NCBI GenBank assembly: GCA_017431185.1
Contig: JAFRLP010000030.1
Coordinates: 1-10,570 of the forward strand
Direction of reading: 5' to 3'
Source: Victivallales bacterium
GTDB lineage: Bacteria > Verrucomicrobiota > Lentisphaeria > Oligosphaerales > Oligosphaeraceae
Length of the DNA: 10,570 bases
The number at the start of each line of letters is the position of its first letter. Position 1 is the stretch's first letter. Positions 1 to 6,064 of this stretch are shown piece after piece. A program made the translations under genes and the position numbers. The notes beneath the pieces are model-generated. The model was not told where the DNA came from, made no database searches, and saw only the letters and a list, made by a program, of their open reading frames with translations.

Positions 1-2
1 AG

Positions 3-569
3 TGCCACGCCATCATCCACGCGGGATACGGCAAATGCCCGGAATGCGGCCACGAGTTCCCGCCGCCAGCGCGGAGCAACCTCACGGAGCACGCCTCGGA
101 CGAGGGAGTGCTGTCGGGCGAGATTCGCGAGGAACACTACGACGTGCGCAATGTGTACTACGAGCCGCACGTCAAAAGGAACGCCGAGCCCGGCGACCCG
201 AGGACGATGCGGGTGGACTACGAGGTCGCGCCCACGCAGTACAAGTCCGAGTGGGTCTGCCCGGAACACACGTGCTACGCCCGAGGCAAGTTCGAACGCT
301 GGTGGCGCGAGCGGGCCTGCCCCGACTGCCCCGTACCGAACACCGTGGACGAGGCGGTCGCCTGGGCGGATGCAGGGGCGCTGGCCGTGCCGAAGGGCAT
401 CACCGTCCGCTGGATTACGGGCGAGAAGTTCGACCGCATCGTGAAGGTCGAGTGCGGCGACAAACCCGAGATGACGGACGCCCTGATGTTCGCCATCGAG
501 AGCGGCCCCGTGTCATCGCCGCCGAGCGGATACCCCGTAGCCGATGATGACGACGAACTGCCGTTCTGA
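3..569 (+). CDS. Phage-type superfamily II (DEAD/DEAH) helicase, C-terminal part
   Basis: This is the 3' end of a gene that begins before the window; 188 residues and the stop are visible. The piece opens with a zinc-ribbon remnant (Cys1, His2, then CPECG at residues 12-16, then EFPPP). After it come VLSGEI, a TMRVDYEV segment, SEWVCPEHTCYAR and FERWWRERACPDC. I recognise this order as the tail of helicases found in phages and integrative elements, where a Cys-rich module follows the two RecA-like motor domains. The motor motifs themselves lie outside the window, so helicase identity rests on tail similarity recalled from the family. The protein ends in DDDDELPF, which resembles the SSB C-terminal tip (DFDDDIPF) that recruits repair and replication proteins. 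The likely role is unwinding or remodelling DNA during element replication or recombination. The gene is GC-rich and sits 74 nt upstream of the next + strand gene. Confidence 0.7.
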   Translation, partial: CHAIIHAGYGKCPECGHEFPPPARSNLTEHASDEGVLSGEIREEHYDVRNVYYEPHVKRNAEPGDPRTMRVDYEVAPTQYKSEWVCPEHTCYARGKFERWWRERACPDCPVPNTVDEAVAWADAGALAVPKGITVRWITGEKFDRIVKVECGDKPEMTDALMFAIESGPVSSPPSGYPVADDDDELPF

Positions 570-643
570 TGCCGATAACCACCCTTATAAGGTGACAAAT
601 TGACAATAAACCACAACTAATGACGAGTCAAGGAGAACAGACG

Positions 644-955
644 ATGAGCTGGGGAACCTACTACAAGCACGAGGGATATCTCTCGCGGATATCCAAGAGC
701 CAGATTGACGAGGAGATCGAGGAGCATGAGGCCGACAACCGCCGCATCTACGCGGAGATGCTGGCCTACATGGCGCAGACGCCACCCGCCTACGCAAAGG
801 ACTGCGAGGGGCGGGAGTATCCCTGGGTGGAATATCTGACACAGAAGATGCGCGAGTTCCAGGAGGAACTGGAGGAGAACAACTTCCTGCTGTGCCGACT
901 CTACCAGTGCCGAGAGGTGCTGCGCGAACACCCGGAGAACGTGGAGGAAGGCTGA
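644..955 (+). CDS. Conserved phage hypothetical protein (MSWGTYYKHEGYLSRI family)
   Basis: This encodes a 103-residue acidic protein. The ATG at 644 is preferred to the in-frame ATG at 620 because AAGGAG at 630-635 lies 8 nt before it, and because MSWGTYYKHEGYLSRI is an N-terminus I associate with small proteins in phage replication regions. The chain is mostly predicted helix, rich in Glu and Arg: IDEEIEEHEADNRRIYAEM near residues 21-39, a conserved-looking TPPAYAKD segment near 46-53, then a second helical stretch with FQEELEENNFLLCRLYQC. A coiled-coil or helical-hairpin adaptor is plausible. No catalytic motif is visible and no function is known to me. The stop TGA overlaps the next start as TGATG, so the two genes are probably translated together. 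Confidence 0.75.
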   Translation: MSWGTYYKHEGYLSRISKSQIDEEIEEHEADNRRIYAEMLAYMAQTPPAYAKDCEGREYPWVEYLTQKMREFQEELEENNFLLCRLYQCREVLREHPENVEEG

Positions 956-1200
956 TGACTGCAAAGCAATTCGACAGGCTTGAGGACGGCGTGATGGTCT
1001 GGTTCAGGCCGCCGTATCTCGCCTACAGGATGCCCGGCGTCGTCAGGACAATCGACGACAAACGAGGCGTGTGGGTGAACTTCTTCGGGGACGGGCAGAC
1101 ACACTTCACGCCGCAGGAGGGGCGCGAGGAGCGCTTCGCCTCGTGGGTAGAGCCGTTCCTGCCGACCGGCGGCTTCCTGCTCGCCATGCGTCTCCGCTGA
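955..1200 (+). CDS. Small phage hypothetical protein, translationally coupled
   Basis: This encodes 81 residues and starts at the ATG that shares its A with the preceding stop (TGATG), a typical sign of translational coupling. Longer in-frame starts inside the upstream gene (for example at 892) would read through that gene's 3' end and are unlikely. The sequence (MTAKQFDRLEDGVMVWFRPP, then PGVVRTIDDKRGVWVNFFGDGQ and FASWVEPFLP) has alternating hydrophobic and polar residues. It reads like a small beta-barrel or SH3-like fold, in which a DGVMVWF strand leads to a VWVNFFGDGQTHF strand. Small phage proteins of this kind often carry the pattern 'DG..VWFRPP...YRMPGVV' but have no assigned role. 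No catalytic residues or transmembrane segments are seen. Codon use matches the GC-rich left block. Confidence 0.65.
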   Translation: MTAKQFDRLEDGVMVWFRPPYLAYRMPGVVRTIDDKRGVWVNFFGDGQTHFTPQEGREERFASWVEPFLPTGGFLLAMRLR

Positions 1201-1247
1201 CAAAACACTTACAAAATGCAAGAAATAGTTACAAAACGAGGTTTCCA

Positions 1248-1391
1248 ATGAAACACACTTACATATTCCCAAGCATACTCATCGCGCTGGACGTGCTTTC
1301 GGCCATCGCGTATGGCTTCAACAAGGACTGGAGGCAGGTCATCTACTGGCTGGCAGCCGCGACGCTTTCCGCCTGCGTCACCTATAGATAA
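1248..1391 (+). CDS. 47-aa two-helix membrane mini-protein
   Basis: This encodes MKHTYIFPSILIALDVLSAI and continues to residue 47. Two hydrophobic stretches, roughly residues 6-23 (FPSILIALDVLSAIAYGF) and 30-45 (VIYWLAAATLSACVTY), are separated by the polar turn NKDWRQ, as expected for a helical hairpin in the inner membrane. The ATG at 1248 has a GAGG at 1238-1241 as a possible ribosome site. An in-frame start at 1071 exists but would run through the coding region of the 81-aa protein in another frame, so it is not used. Mini-proteins of this shape are common in phage early regions and usually have no known function. It could be a membrane anchor, a small toxin-like protein or a superinfection factor, but nothing in the sequence decides this. 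Confidence 0.55.
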   Translation: MKHTYIFPSILIALDVLSAIAYGFNKDWRQVIYWLAAATLSACVTYR

Positions 1392-1399
1392 TATCTTGG

Positions 1400-1507
1400 G
1401 CCTGGATGAGGGATGACTCCCTCCCAGGTGGTTCGAATCCACGTCGGTGCGCCATTGGGTTGGCGGCATCGGCTCGGTCGAAGCACGGATGCACGTTCCA
1501 TCCAGGC
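1400..1507 (+). ncRNA. Candidate structured RNA or 5' leader with a tRNA T-arm mimic
   Basis: The 147 nt between the mini membrane protein and the next gene hold several complementary segments. A 9-bp perfect pair (1400-1408 with 1499-1507) can close the region. Inside it are a T-arm-like hairpin (GTGG, loop TTCGAAT, CCAC; 1428-1442), a 5-bp hairpin (1450-1454 with 1461-1465) and an arm formed by GCATC/GATGC (1466-1470 with 1488-1492). A competing local hairpin (GAGGGA/TCCCTC at 1408-1423, extended by CCTGG/CCAGG at 1401-1405 with 1424-1428) uses the same left strand as the closing helix, so the two folds exclude each other. It lies directly before the AGGAGG (1527-1532) of the 1539 gene, which suggests a regulatory leader. 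This is a hand fold only. Confidence 0.3.
1428..1454 (+). other. tRNA 3'-end-like segment (T-arm plus GCCA), no 5' half
   Basis: A 4-bp stem with the canonical seven-base T loop TTCGAAT is followed by seven bases (1444-1450), then G and CCA at 1451-1454, exactly the spacing of a tRNA 3' end. Upstream, only five of seven positions at 1378-1384 can pair with the acceptor strand. No D-arm or seven-base anticodon loop can be formed, and that segment is inside a coding region. It is therefore not a working tRNA. It may be an attachment-site scar or a mimic inside a structured RNA. Confidence 0.35.
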
Positions 1508-1526
1508 GCATTTCCCATCCAATCAC

Positions 1527-1532
1527 AGGAGG
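1527..1532 (+). promoter_or_regulatory. Shine-Dalgarno site AGGAGG setting the 1539 start
   Basis: A full AGGAGG lies 6 nt before the ATG at 1539. It decides this start over the in-frame ATG at 1413, which lies within the structured non-coding stretch and has no such site. Confidence 0.8.
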
Positions 1533-1538
1533 AACACG

Positions 1539-1910
1539 ATGTCAACCAGAGGATTGGTTGCGATAATGGACAACGACGGCTCATGCCGTTCCATCTACTG
1601 CCACCACGACATGTACCCGTCCCACGCGGGTGTCGTGCTTCCAGAACACTACGCCACGCGCGAGGCCGTGGAGGCGCTCCTCGCCCTCGGCGACCTCTCC
1701 GCCCTTGGCTGTTCTCTCGCGGAATGCGAGGCGTACTGCCGCGACAGGGGCGAGGAACTCCACACGCTGACGCAGTGGAACGACCGCTGGGTTCTCGCCC
1801 GCGAGGCGTTCGACCGCTTCTGGGCGAACTACTGCTATCTCTTCATGGACGGCGAGTGGTTCTGCTCCGACGGAGGCGGCTGGACGCCCGTCGCCGACTG
1901 GCTGGAATAG
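1539..1910 (+). CDS. Phage conserved protein, MSTRxxVAI..YCHHDxYPxHxG family
   Basis: This encodes 123 residues behind a perfect Shine-Dalgarno site. The N-terminus MSTRGLVAIMDNDGSCRSIY, followed by CHHDMYPSHAGVVLPEHYAT, matches a family I know from phage and mobile-element genomes. In that family an N-terminal 'DG....YCHWDGYP...G..L..HY' block is followed by 'LGDLS.LG', here at about residues 51-59. The C-terminal part has FMDGEWFCSDGGGWTPVADW and ends LE. His and Cys residues in YCHHD could bind a metal, but no activity is established for the family. The stop is 14 nt before a perfect 17-bp hairpin. The last nine codons, together with the hairpin, recur in diverged form at 10234-10319, so this gene or its 3' end once existed in at least two copies. 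Composition is GC-rich, like the other left-block genes. Confidence 0.75.
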   Translation: MSTRGLVAIMDNDGSCRSIYCHHDMYPSHAGVVLPEHYATREAVEALLALGDLSALGCSLAECEAYCRDRGEELHTLTQWNDRWVLAREAFDRFWANYCYLFMDGEWFCSDGGGWTPVADWLE

Positions 1911-1924
1911 CCAGGCTGGCCGGT

Positions 1925-1963
1925 CTATTCCCTAAAACTGGAAATGCCAGTTTTAGGGAATAG
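1925..1963 (+). terminator. Perfect 17-bp hairpin after the 1539-1910 gene
   Basis: Arms 1925-1941 and 1947-1963 are exact reverse complements around a 5-nt loop. It sits 14 nt after the stop of the + strand gene and 35 nt beyond the stop of the convergent exchanger gene, so it could end transcription from both sides. No T-run follows on either strand, so a classic rho-independent terminator is not supported. It could instead be a 3' stability or processing element. A related hairpin is at 10277-10317. Confidence 0.55.
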
Positions 1964-1998
1964 TTATGGACGCTACTTTTGCCAGAAGGGCTGAAGCA

Positions 1999-2931
1999 TT
2001 ATTTGGCAATCAAATATGTCGTGTATATGACATAAATCGCCAACATTGCCGCACCTTCCTTACGGCTGATCCTCATACCACTCTTCATTATGGGATAGAG
2101 AAGGATGCTGATACTCAACATCAGTATCATATCCACATAGCAGATACCCTGTGCCTTGATTGGGCTGATCAATGGAGCGATTCCGAGAATATCAAGGATG
2201 TTGAATATATTTGAACCAACGACATTCCCAAGCGCAATATCCTGTTCTTTCTTCATTGCCGCGACAACAGATGTTGCCAGTTCGGGCAGGCTTGTTCCCA
2301 CGGCGACAACAGTCAAGCCTATTACAGCTTCTGACACGCCGCACCACTGAGCAATGGCCACAGCGGAGTTCACAAGCAATTTTGCCCCGCCAACCAATGC
2401 CGCCAGACCTCCAACAACCATGATTGCAGACACCCATATGCCATATTGGGCTTTGGGCATTTCCTCCTGCACATTTTTCTCTCCCTTCCTGGAAGAATAG
2501 AAACTCCACATGGTATATGCGATACAACCGCACAAAAACAAAACGGCTTCCCAGCGGTTTACGCCTCTGTTAAGGGCATAGAAGCCGAGCAACACTGCTG
2601 CTGCGGCAATCATTACCCCCATGTCAAACTTCAGCAATTTGGGATTTACCCGCAAAGGAGTAATAACTGCGCACAAGCCCACAATCAAGGCTATGTTGCA
2701 GATGTTGGAGCCAACGACATTGCCTAGACTTACATCGCCCAATCCCTTCAGCGATGAATCTATGCTGACGACAAGTTCCGGGGCACTTGTCCCATAGGCA
2801 ACTAAAGTAAGACCTATCACCAACGGCGAGACTTTCAGTCTCAAGGCTATGTTTGCGCCGCCTTTAACCAAATAGTCAGCGCCGTAATAGAGCAATCCCA
2901 ACCCCAAAAGAAAATACAAGGCAACAAGCAT
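1999..2931 (-). CDS. Na+/Ca2+ exchanger, CaCA superfamily (YrbG-like)
   Basis: This encodes an inner-membrane antiporter that, by family knowledge, extrudes Ca2+ in exchange for Na+. It is 310 residues long, the usual size for bacterial CaCA proteins. The two inverted alpha repeats are clear. Alpha-1 has AYGTSAPEL (about residues 45-53) and GNVVGSNICN (70-79). Alpha-2 has AVGTSLPEL (210-218) and GNVVGSNIFN (235-244). The ion-binding Glu residues are at about 52 and 217. About ten hydrophobic segments surround a short polar loop (SRKGEKNVQEEMPK, 147-160). I chose the ATG at 2931 because AGGAG (2941-2945) lies 9 nt upstream; a TTG two codons earlier is too close to it. The gene is 85 nt downstream of secA on the same strand. 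It converges with the phage-type gene at 1539-1910, and its lower GC contrasts with that gene. Confidence 0.93.
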   Translation of the reverse strand: MLVALYFLLGLGLLYYGADYLVKGGANIALRLKVSPLVIGLTLVAYGTSAPELVVSIDSSLKGLGDVSLGNVVGSNICNIALIVGLCAVITPLRVNPKLLKFDMGVMIAAAAVLLGFYALNRGVNRWEAVLFLCGCIAYTMWSFYSSRKGEKNVQEEMPKAQYGIWVSAIMVVGGLAALVGGAKLLVNSAVAIAQWCGVSEAVIGLTVVAVGTSLPELATSVVAAMKKEQDIALGNVVGSNIFNILDILGIAPLISPIKAQGICYVDMILMLSISILLYPIMKSGMRISRKEGAAMLAIYVIYTTYLIAK

Positions 2932-3016
2932 AATCAATCTCTCCTATGCAAAAGATTGTGGTTGTATCCAAAATTCTGCCCACATTTTATTATGACCGAT
3001 TGTCGTGGGATGTCTG

Positions 3017-5761
3017 TCAGTTTTGCACTTCAACCTGGAACTGGAAGGACATTGCTGTGATCATTTCCTGGACTCTTGCCAGAAAAGCCTGGAAAAGCTC
3101 ATAGGCCCTGGTCCTGTATTCCACAAGGGGGTCCTTCTGTCCATACGTCAGCAAATAGGACCCATCTCTCAATTGCTCCATGTCCTGCAGATGGCTCTGG
3201 AATTGCAAGTCTATGGCATGAAGCATCATCCGGCGTTCAATGACAGGGACTATTTCCTGCGGCAGGAGTGACATGCGGTTCAAGTATTCCTGCTGGACAA
3301 ACGCCATAAGCTGGCGGCGAAAACCTTGACGCCCGCGGCGTGTCTTCTCGTCAACCGTGAAAAACGGGGAAAAATCCAGAGGGAATGTCTGCTGAAGCCA
3401 GTGCTGCAACGCCTCATCCCCGGAGGCTCCGGCGGTGTTCTCGCGGTCATAGAGGAGATTCATGTGTCTTTCCAGATTGTCTTCCAGTATCTTGAAGAGA
3501 GGTACCTGAGGGTCGTCGTTGATCAGTATGCCTTTGCGGAAGTCATAGACCACGTTCCGCTGCATGTTCATCACATCATCGTATTCCAGCGTGTGTTTTC
3601 GAGCGGAAAAGTGGTTGCGTTCGATGTTTTCCTGGGAGAGTTCCACAATCCTCGACAGACCGGGATGGACGATTTCACCGTCAGGGGATGCATGAAGACC
3701 TGGCAGGATGCCCGCCAGATGTGTCCGTGCGTAGAGGCGCAGGAGCTCATCCTCCAGGGAAACGTAGAAAACGGTCGAACCGGGGTCTCCCTGACGGGCG
3801 CAGCGCCCCCGCAGCTGCCTGTCGATACGGCGTGCATCATGGTGCTCCGTGCCGATTACCCTCAAGCCTCCAAGCTCCTTGACACCCGGTCCCAGCCTGA
3901 TGTCTGTTCCTCTTCCCGCCATATTTGTGGCAATGGTCACTGCCCCCAGCTCCCCTCCGTGGGCGACTATTTCAGCTTCCCGTTCGTGTTCCTTGGCGTT
4001 CAGCACCTGATGGGGGATGTGCTTTCTCTGCAGGCAGCGGCTCAAGGCCTCCGATGCCTCGACGGACACCGTTCCGGCGAGGACGGGCCGTCCGCGACGA
4101 TGGCAGGCCGCAATCTCCTCGGCAACGGCATCGAACTTCTGCTCCCGCGTCATGAAATACAGGTCCTTGTCGTCCGTGCGGATGCAAGGACGATAGGTGG
4201 GAATCGGCAGCACATCCAGGTTGTACAATGCCTTGAACTCCTGTGCCTCCGTATATGCCGTGCCAGTCATCCCCGATAGTTTTTCGTACATCCGGAAATA
4301 ATTCTGGACAGTGATTGTGGCAAGAGTCCGGGTTTCTTTTTTCATCTTGACATTTTCCTTGGCCTCCAATGCCTGGTGAAGGCCATCGGAGAAACGCCTG
4401 TCAGGCTGCGGGCGTCCAGTATATTCATCCACAATGACGATTCTGCCGTCCTGGACCACGTAATCGACATCCCGTTCGAAAAGGCAATAGGCCTTGAGAA
4501 GCTGGGAAATTCGATGCAGTCTGGCGGATTGTTCTGAATAGGCTGTGTATGCCTCCCGCTTCCGAGCCATCTTTTCATCTTCCGGCAGACTGCCGTCCCT
4601 GTCAATCGAGACTATTTGCTCCTCGATGTCGGGGATGACGAAGGAATCAGGCTGCCCTGGAGAAATAAAGGCGCGCCCCTTGTCGCTGAGGCTCACCTCA
4701 TGATGCCGCTCGTCAACGGCGAAGTACAGTTCCTCCGTGATTTCGTGAAGGCTGTTCCACCTGTCCTTTGACAGCAGCTCATCGCTTTTCTCTTCCAGGA
4801 TTTTTCGGTTTTCAGGGGATTCCAGAAGTTTCAGAAGCCCGCGGTGTCGTGGCATTCCAAGCTGGGCCTGGAACAGAAGCCGTGCAAAGCCGTCTTTCAT
4901 CCGAGGCGGCTTTGTGTCGAGCGGCAGCATTTTCCTTGCCTTGGCGATGATGCCGTCCACCAGTCCCTTCTGTCTTTCGTACAGCCTGGAGATAATGAGG
5001 CAGTCGCTGCCATGGTCATCGTCGGCATTGCGCGCTGCCCCCGAAATGATGAGAGGCGTGCGGGCCTCGTCAATCAGGATGCTGTCGATTTCATCAATGA
5101 TGGCAAAATAATGCCCCCGTTGGACAAGTTCATCCTTGTCCATGCTCGTCCCCATGTCGCGCAGATAGTCGAAACCGAATTCACTGTTAGTGCCATAGGT
5201 GACGTCGCAGGCGTACTGGACCCGTCTGTCGGCGCGGCTCATGTCTTCCCGAATGCATCCCACGCTGAGGCCAAGCCAGCGGAGAACATGGCCAAGCCAT
5301 TCGGAATCCCGTTGCGCCAGGTAGTCATTGGCTGTGACGAGATGCACGTTGCGGCCTGTCAGCGCATTCAGGTAAAGGGGCATGATGGCCACCAGGGTCT
5401 TGCCCTCGCCAGTGGCCATTTCTGCGATATATCGGTAATGCAGGGCGATTGCGCCCAGTATCTGCACGTCGAAGGGGACCATGTCCCAGGTCATTTCATG
5501 CCCGCGGATGCTGATCGTGGTGCCGCAGAGCCTTCGGCAGGCCTCCTTGACAACCGCATACGCCTCTGGAAGCAGTTGACTGGTGCTTTCCCCCTGTCTG
5601 ATACGCTCCTTGAAAGCCTCTGTCTTCGCTTTCAGGGCTTCATCGGAGAGCTGGGAATAGCTGTCCGCCAGGAGATTGATCTTTTGAACCAGAGGCTTCA
5701 TTTTCCTGATTGGCCTGGTGCTGAAAAAGTGTGCTATCTTTGCGCTGATTGTCTCAAGCAT
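3017..5761 (-). CDS. secA: Protein translocase ATPase SecA, divergent and lacking the zinc tail
   Basis: This is the motor that pushes preproteins through SecYEG at the inner membrane. It has 914 residues from MLETISAKIAHFF; an upstream in-frame extension of 84 residues does not look like SecA and is ignored. Walker A ATGEGKT is at 116-122, with DEIDSILIDEARTPLIISG at 223-241. The PPXD that follows carries a helical insert (about 245-345, with LGMPRHRGLLKLLE), as in Bacteroidetes/PVC SecA. Nucleotide-binding domain 2 has TNMAGRGTDI (612-621) and motif VI QLRGRCARQGDPGS (649-662), where most bacteria have RSGRQGDPGS. The scaffold ends with YGQKDPLVEY (873-882). Two positions are odd: the usual Trp of WKEHL is Phe854, and the usual Arg of HLRGY is Leu871. 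The protein stops after EVQN with no CxCxSG zinc motif, so SecB binding through it is unlikely. It could be the only SecA or a SecA2-like paralogue. Confidence 0.95.
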   Translation of the reverse strand: MLETISAKIAHFFSTRPIRKMKPLVQKINLLADSYSQLSDEALKAKTEAFKERIRQGESTSQLLPEAYAVVKEACRRLCGTTISIRGHEMTWDMVPFDVQILGAIALHYRYIAEMATGEGKTLVAIMPLYLNALTGRNVHLVTANDYLAQRDSEWLGHVLRWLGLSVGCIREDMSRADRRVQYACDVTYGTNSEFGFDYLRDMGTSMDKDELVQRGHYFAIIDEIDSILIDEARTPLIISGAARNADDDHGSDCLIISRLYERQKGLVDGIIAKARKMLPLDTKPPRMKDGFARLLFQAQLGMPRHRGLLKLLESPENRKILEEKSDELLSKDRWNSLHEITEELYFAVDERHHEVSLSDKGRAFISPGQPDSFVIPDIEEQIVSIDRDGSLPEDEKMARKREAYTAYSEQSARLHRISQLLKAYCLFERDVDYVVQDGRIVIVDEYTGRPQPDRRFSDGLHQALEAKENVKMKKETRTLATITVQNYFRMYEKLSGMTGTAYTEAQEFKALYNLDVLPIPTYRPCIRTDDKDLYFMTREQKFDAVAEEIAACHRRGRPVLAGTVSVEASEALSRCLQRKHIPHQVLNAKEHEREAEIVAHGGELGAVTIATNMAGRGTDIRLGPGVKELGGLRVIGTEHHDARRIDRQLRGRCARQGDPGSTVFYVSLEDELLRLYARTHLAGILPGLHASPDGEIVHPGLSRIVELSQENIERNHFSARKHTLEYDDVMNMQRNVVYDFRKGILINDDPQVPLFKILEDNLERHMNLLYDRENTAGASGDEALQHWLQQTFPLDFSPFFTVDEKTRRGRQGFRRQLMAFVQQEYLNRMSLLPQEIVPVIERRMMLHAIDLQFQSHLQDMEQLRDGSYLLTYGQKDPLVEYRTRAYELFQAFLARVQEMITAMSFQFQVEVQN

Positions 5762-5773
5762 TGTGCAGTCCAT

Positions 5774-5778
5774 CCTTA
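5774..5778 (-). promoter_or_regulatory. Probable secA ribosome binding site (AAGGA)
   Basis: On the − strand AAGGA lies 12 nt before the ATG at 5761. A closer in-frame ATG at 5773 (MDCTMLETIS) abuts this site directly and so is disfavoured. The spacing is slightly long, leaving some doubt. Confidence 0.45.
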
Positions 5779-5784
5779 AGTTTC

Positions 5785-5914
5785 GCCGTCGGACGACGGC
5801 AGTTCTGGGTTTACTGCGCCTTGGCATCCGTTTCCCTGAAAGAAATAGCGGTGGATTTGGTAATCCAGATGACGGAAGCAACACGCAGCCGTTGGTGCAT
5901 CGTTGAAGCGATGC
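5785..5914 (-). promoter_or_regulatory. secA 5' leader with two hairpins
   Basis: The roughly 300 nt between the stop at 6065 and the secA start hold no convincing gene. On the − strand there are two perfect 6-bp hairpins. One is at 5897-5914 (GCATCG/CGATGC, six-nt loop, extendable by two pairs including one wobble). The other is at 5785-5800 (GCCGTC/GACGGC, four-nt loop), ending 6 nt before the AAGGA. Folding next to the ribosome site could tune SecA synthesis, as leaders of secA do in other bacteria by different means. Regulation is inferred, not shown. The TGGGATAATAAC stretch near 6000-6010 is a weak −10 candidate. Confidence 0.3.
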
Positions 5915-6064
5915 GCTTTTCACCCCCGGAGGACTATGAATGATTGTGCAATTCGGACGCGAATGGAATCCTGAATGACAGATTGCGGGTAAATTGATGT
6001 TATTATCCCACAATGACGCCAGGAGGATGGACGCGGCCCATGGCGAACAAGCTTCCGGGGAGTT

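Noticed and set aside
583..592. Perfect 10-bp palindrome CCTTATAAGG upstream of the 644 gene
   Set aside because: It could be an operator, but it is a single short palindrome without a clear promoter or second copy, so chance is not excluded.
600..623. TTGACA at 600-605 as a −35 promoter element
   Set aside because: No −10 hexamer occurs at 16-18 nt spacing.
1378..1454. A complete tRNA gene ending in CCA at 1454
   Set aside because: Only 5 of 7 acceptor pairs form, there is no D-arm and no seven-base anticodon loop, and the 5' part lies inside the mini membrane protein gene.
1966..2214. 82-aa + strand ORF after the first hairpin
   Set aside because: It runs antisense to the end of the well-supported Na+/Ca2+ exchanger gene, and shows no domain and no ribosome site.
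3326..5779. Long + strand ORFs (3326-4279 and 4844-5779) opposite secA
   Set aside because: They are antisense shadows of the secA reading frame; the translations have no recognisable domains.
5762..6013. 84-residue N-terminal extension of SecA
   Set aside because: Its composition is unlike any SecA N-terminus, and the family start MLETISAKIAHFF with a ribosome site lies downstream.
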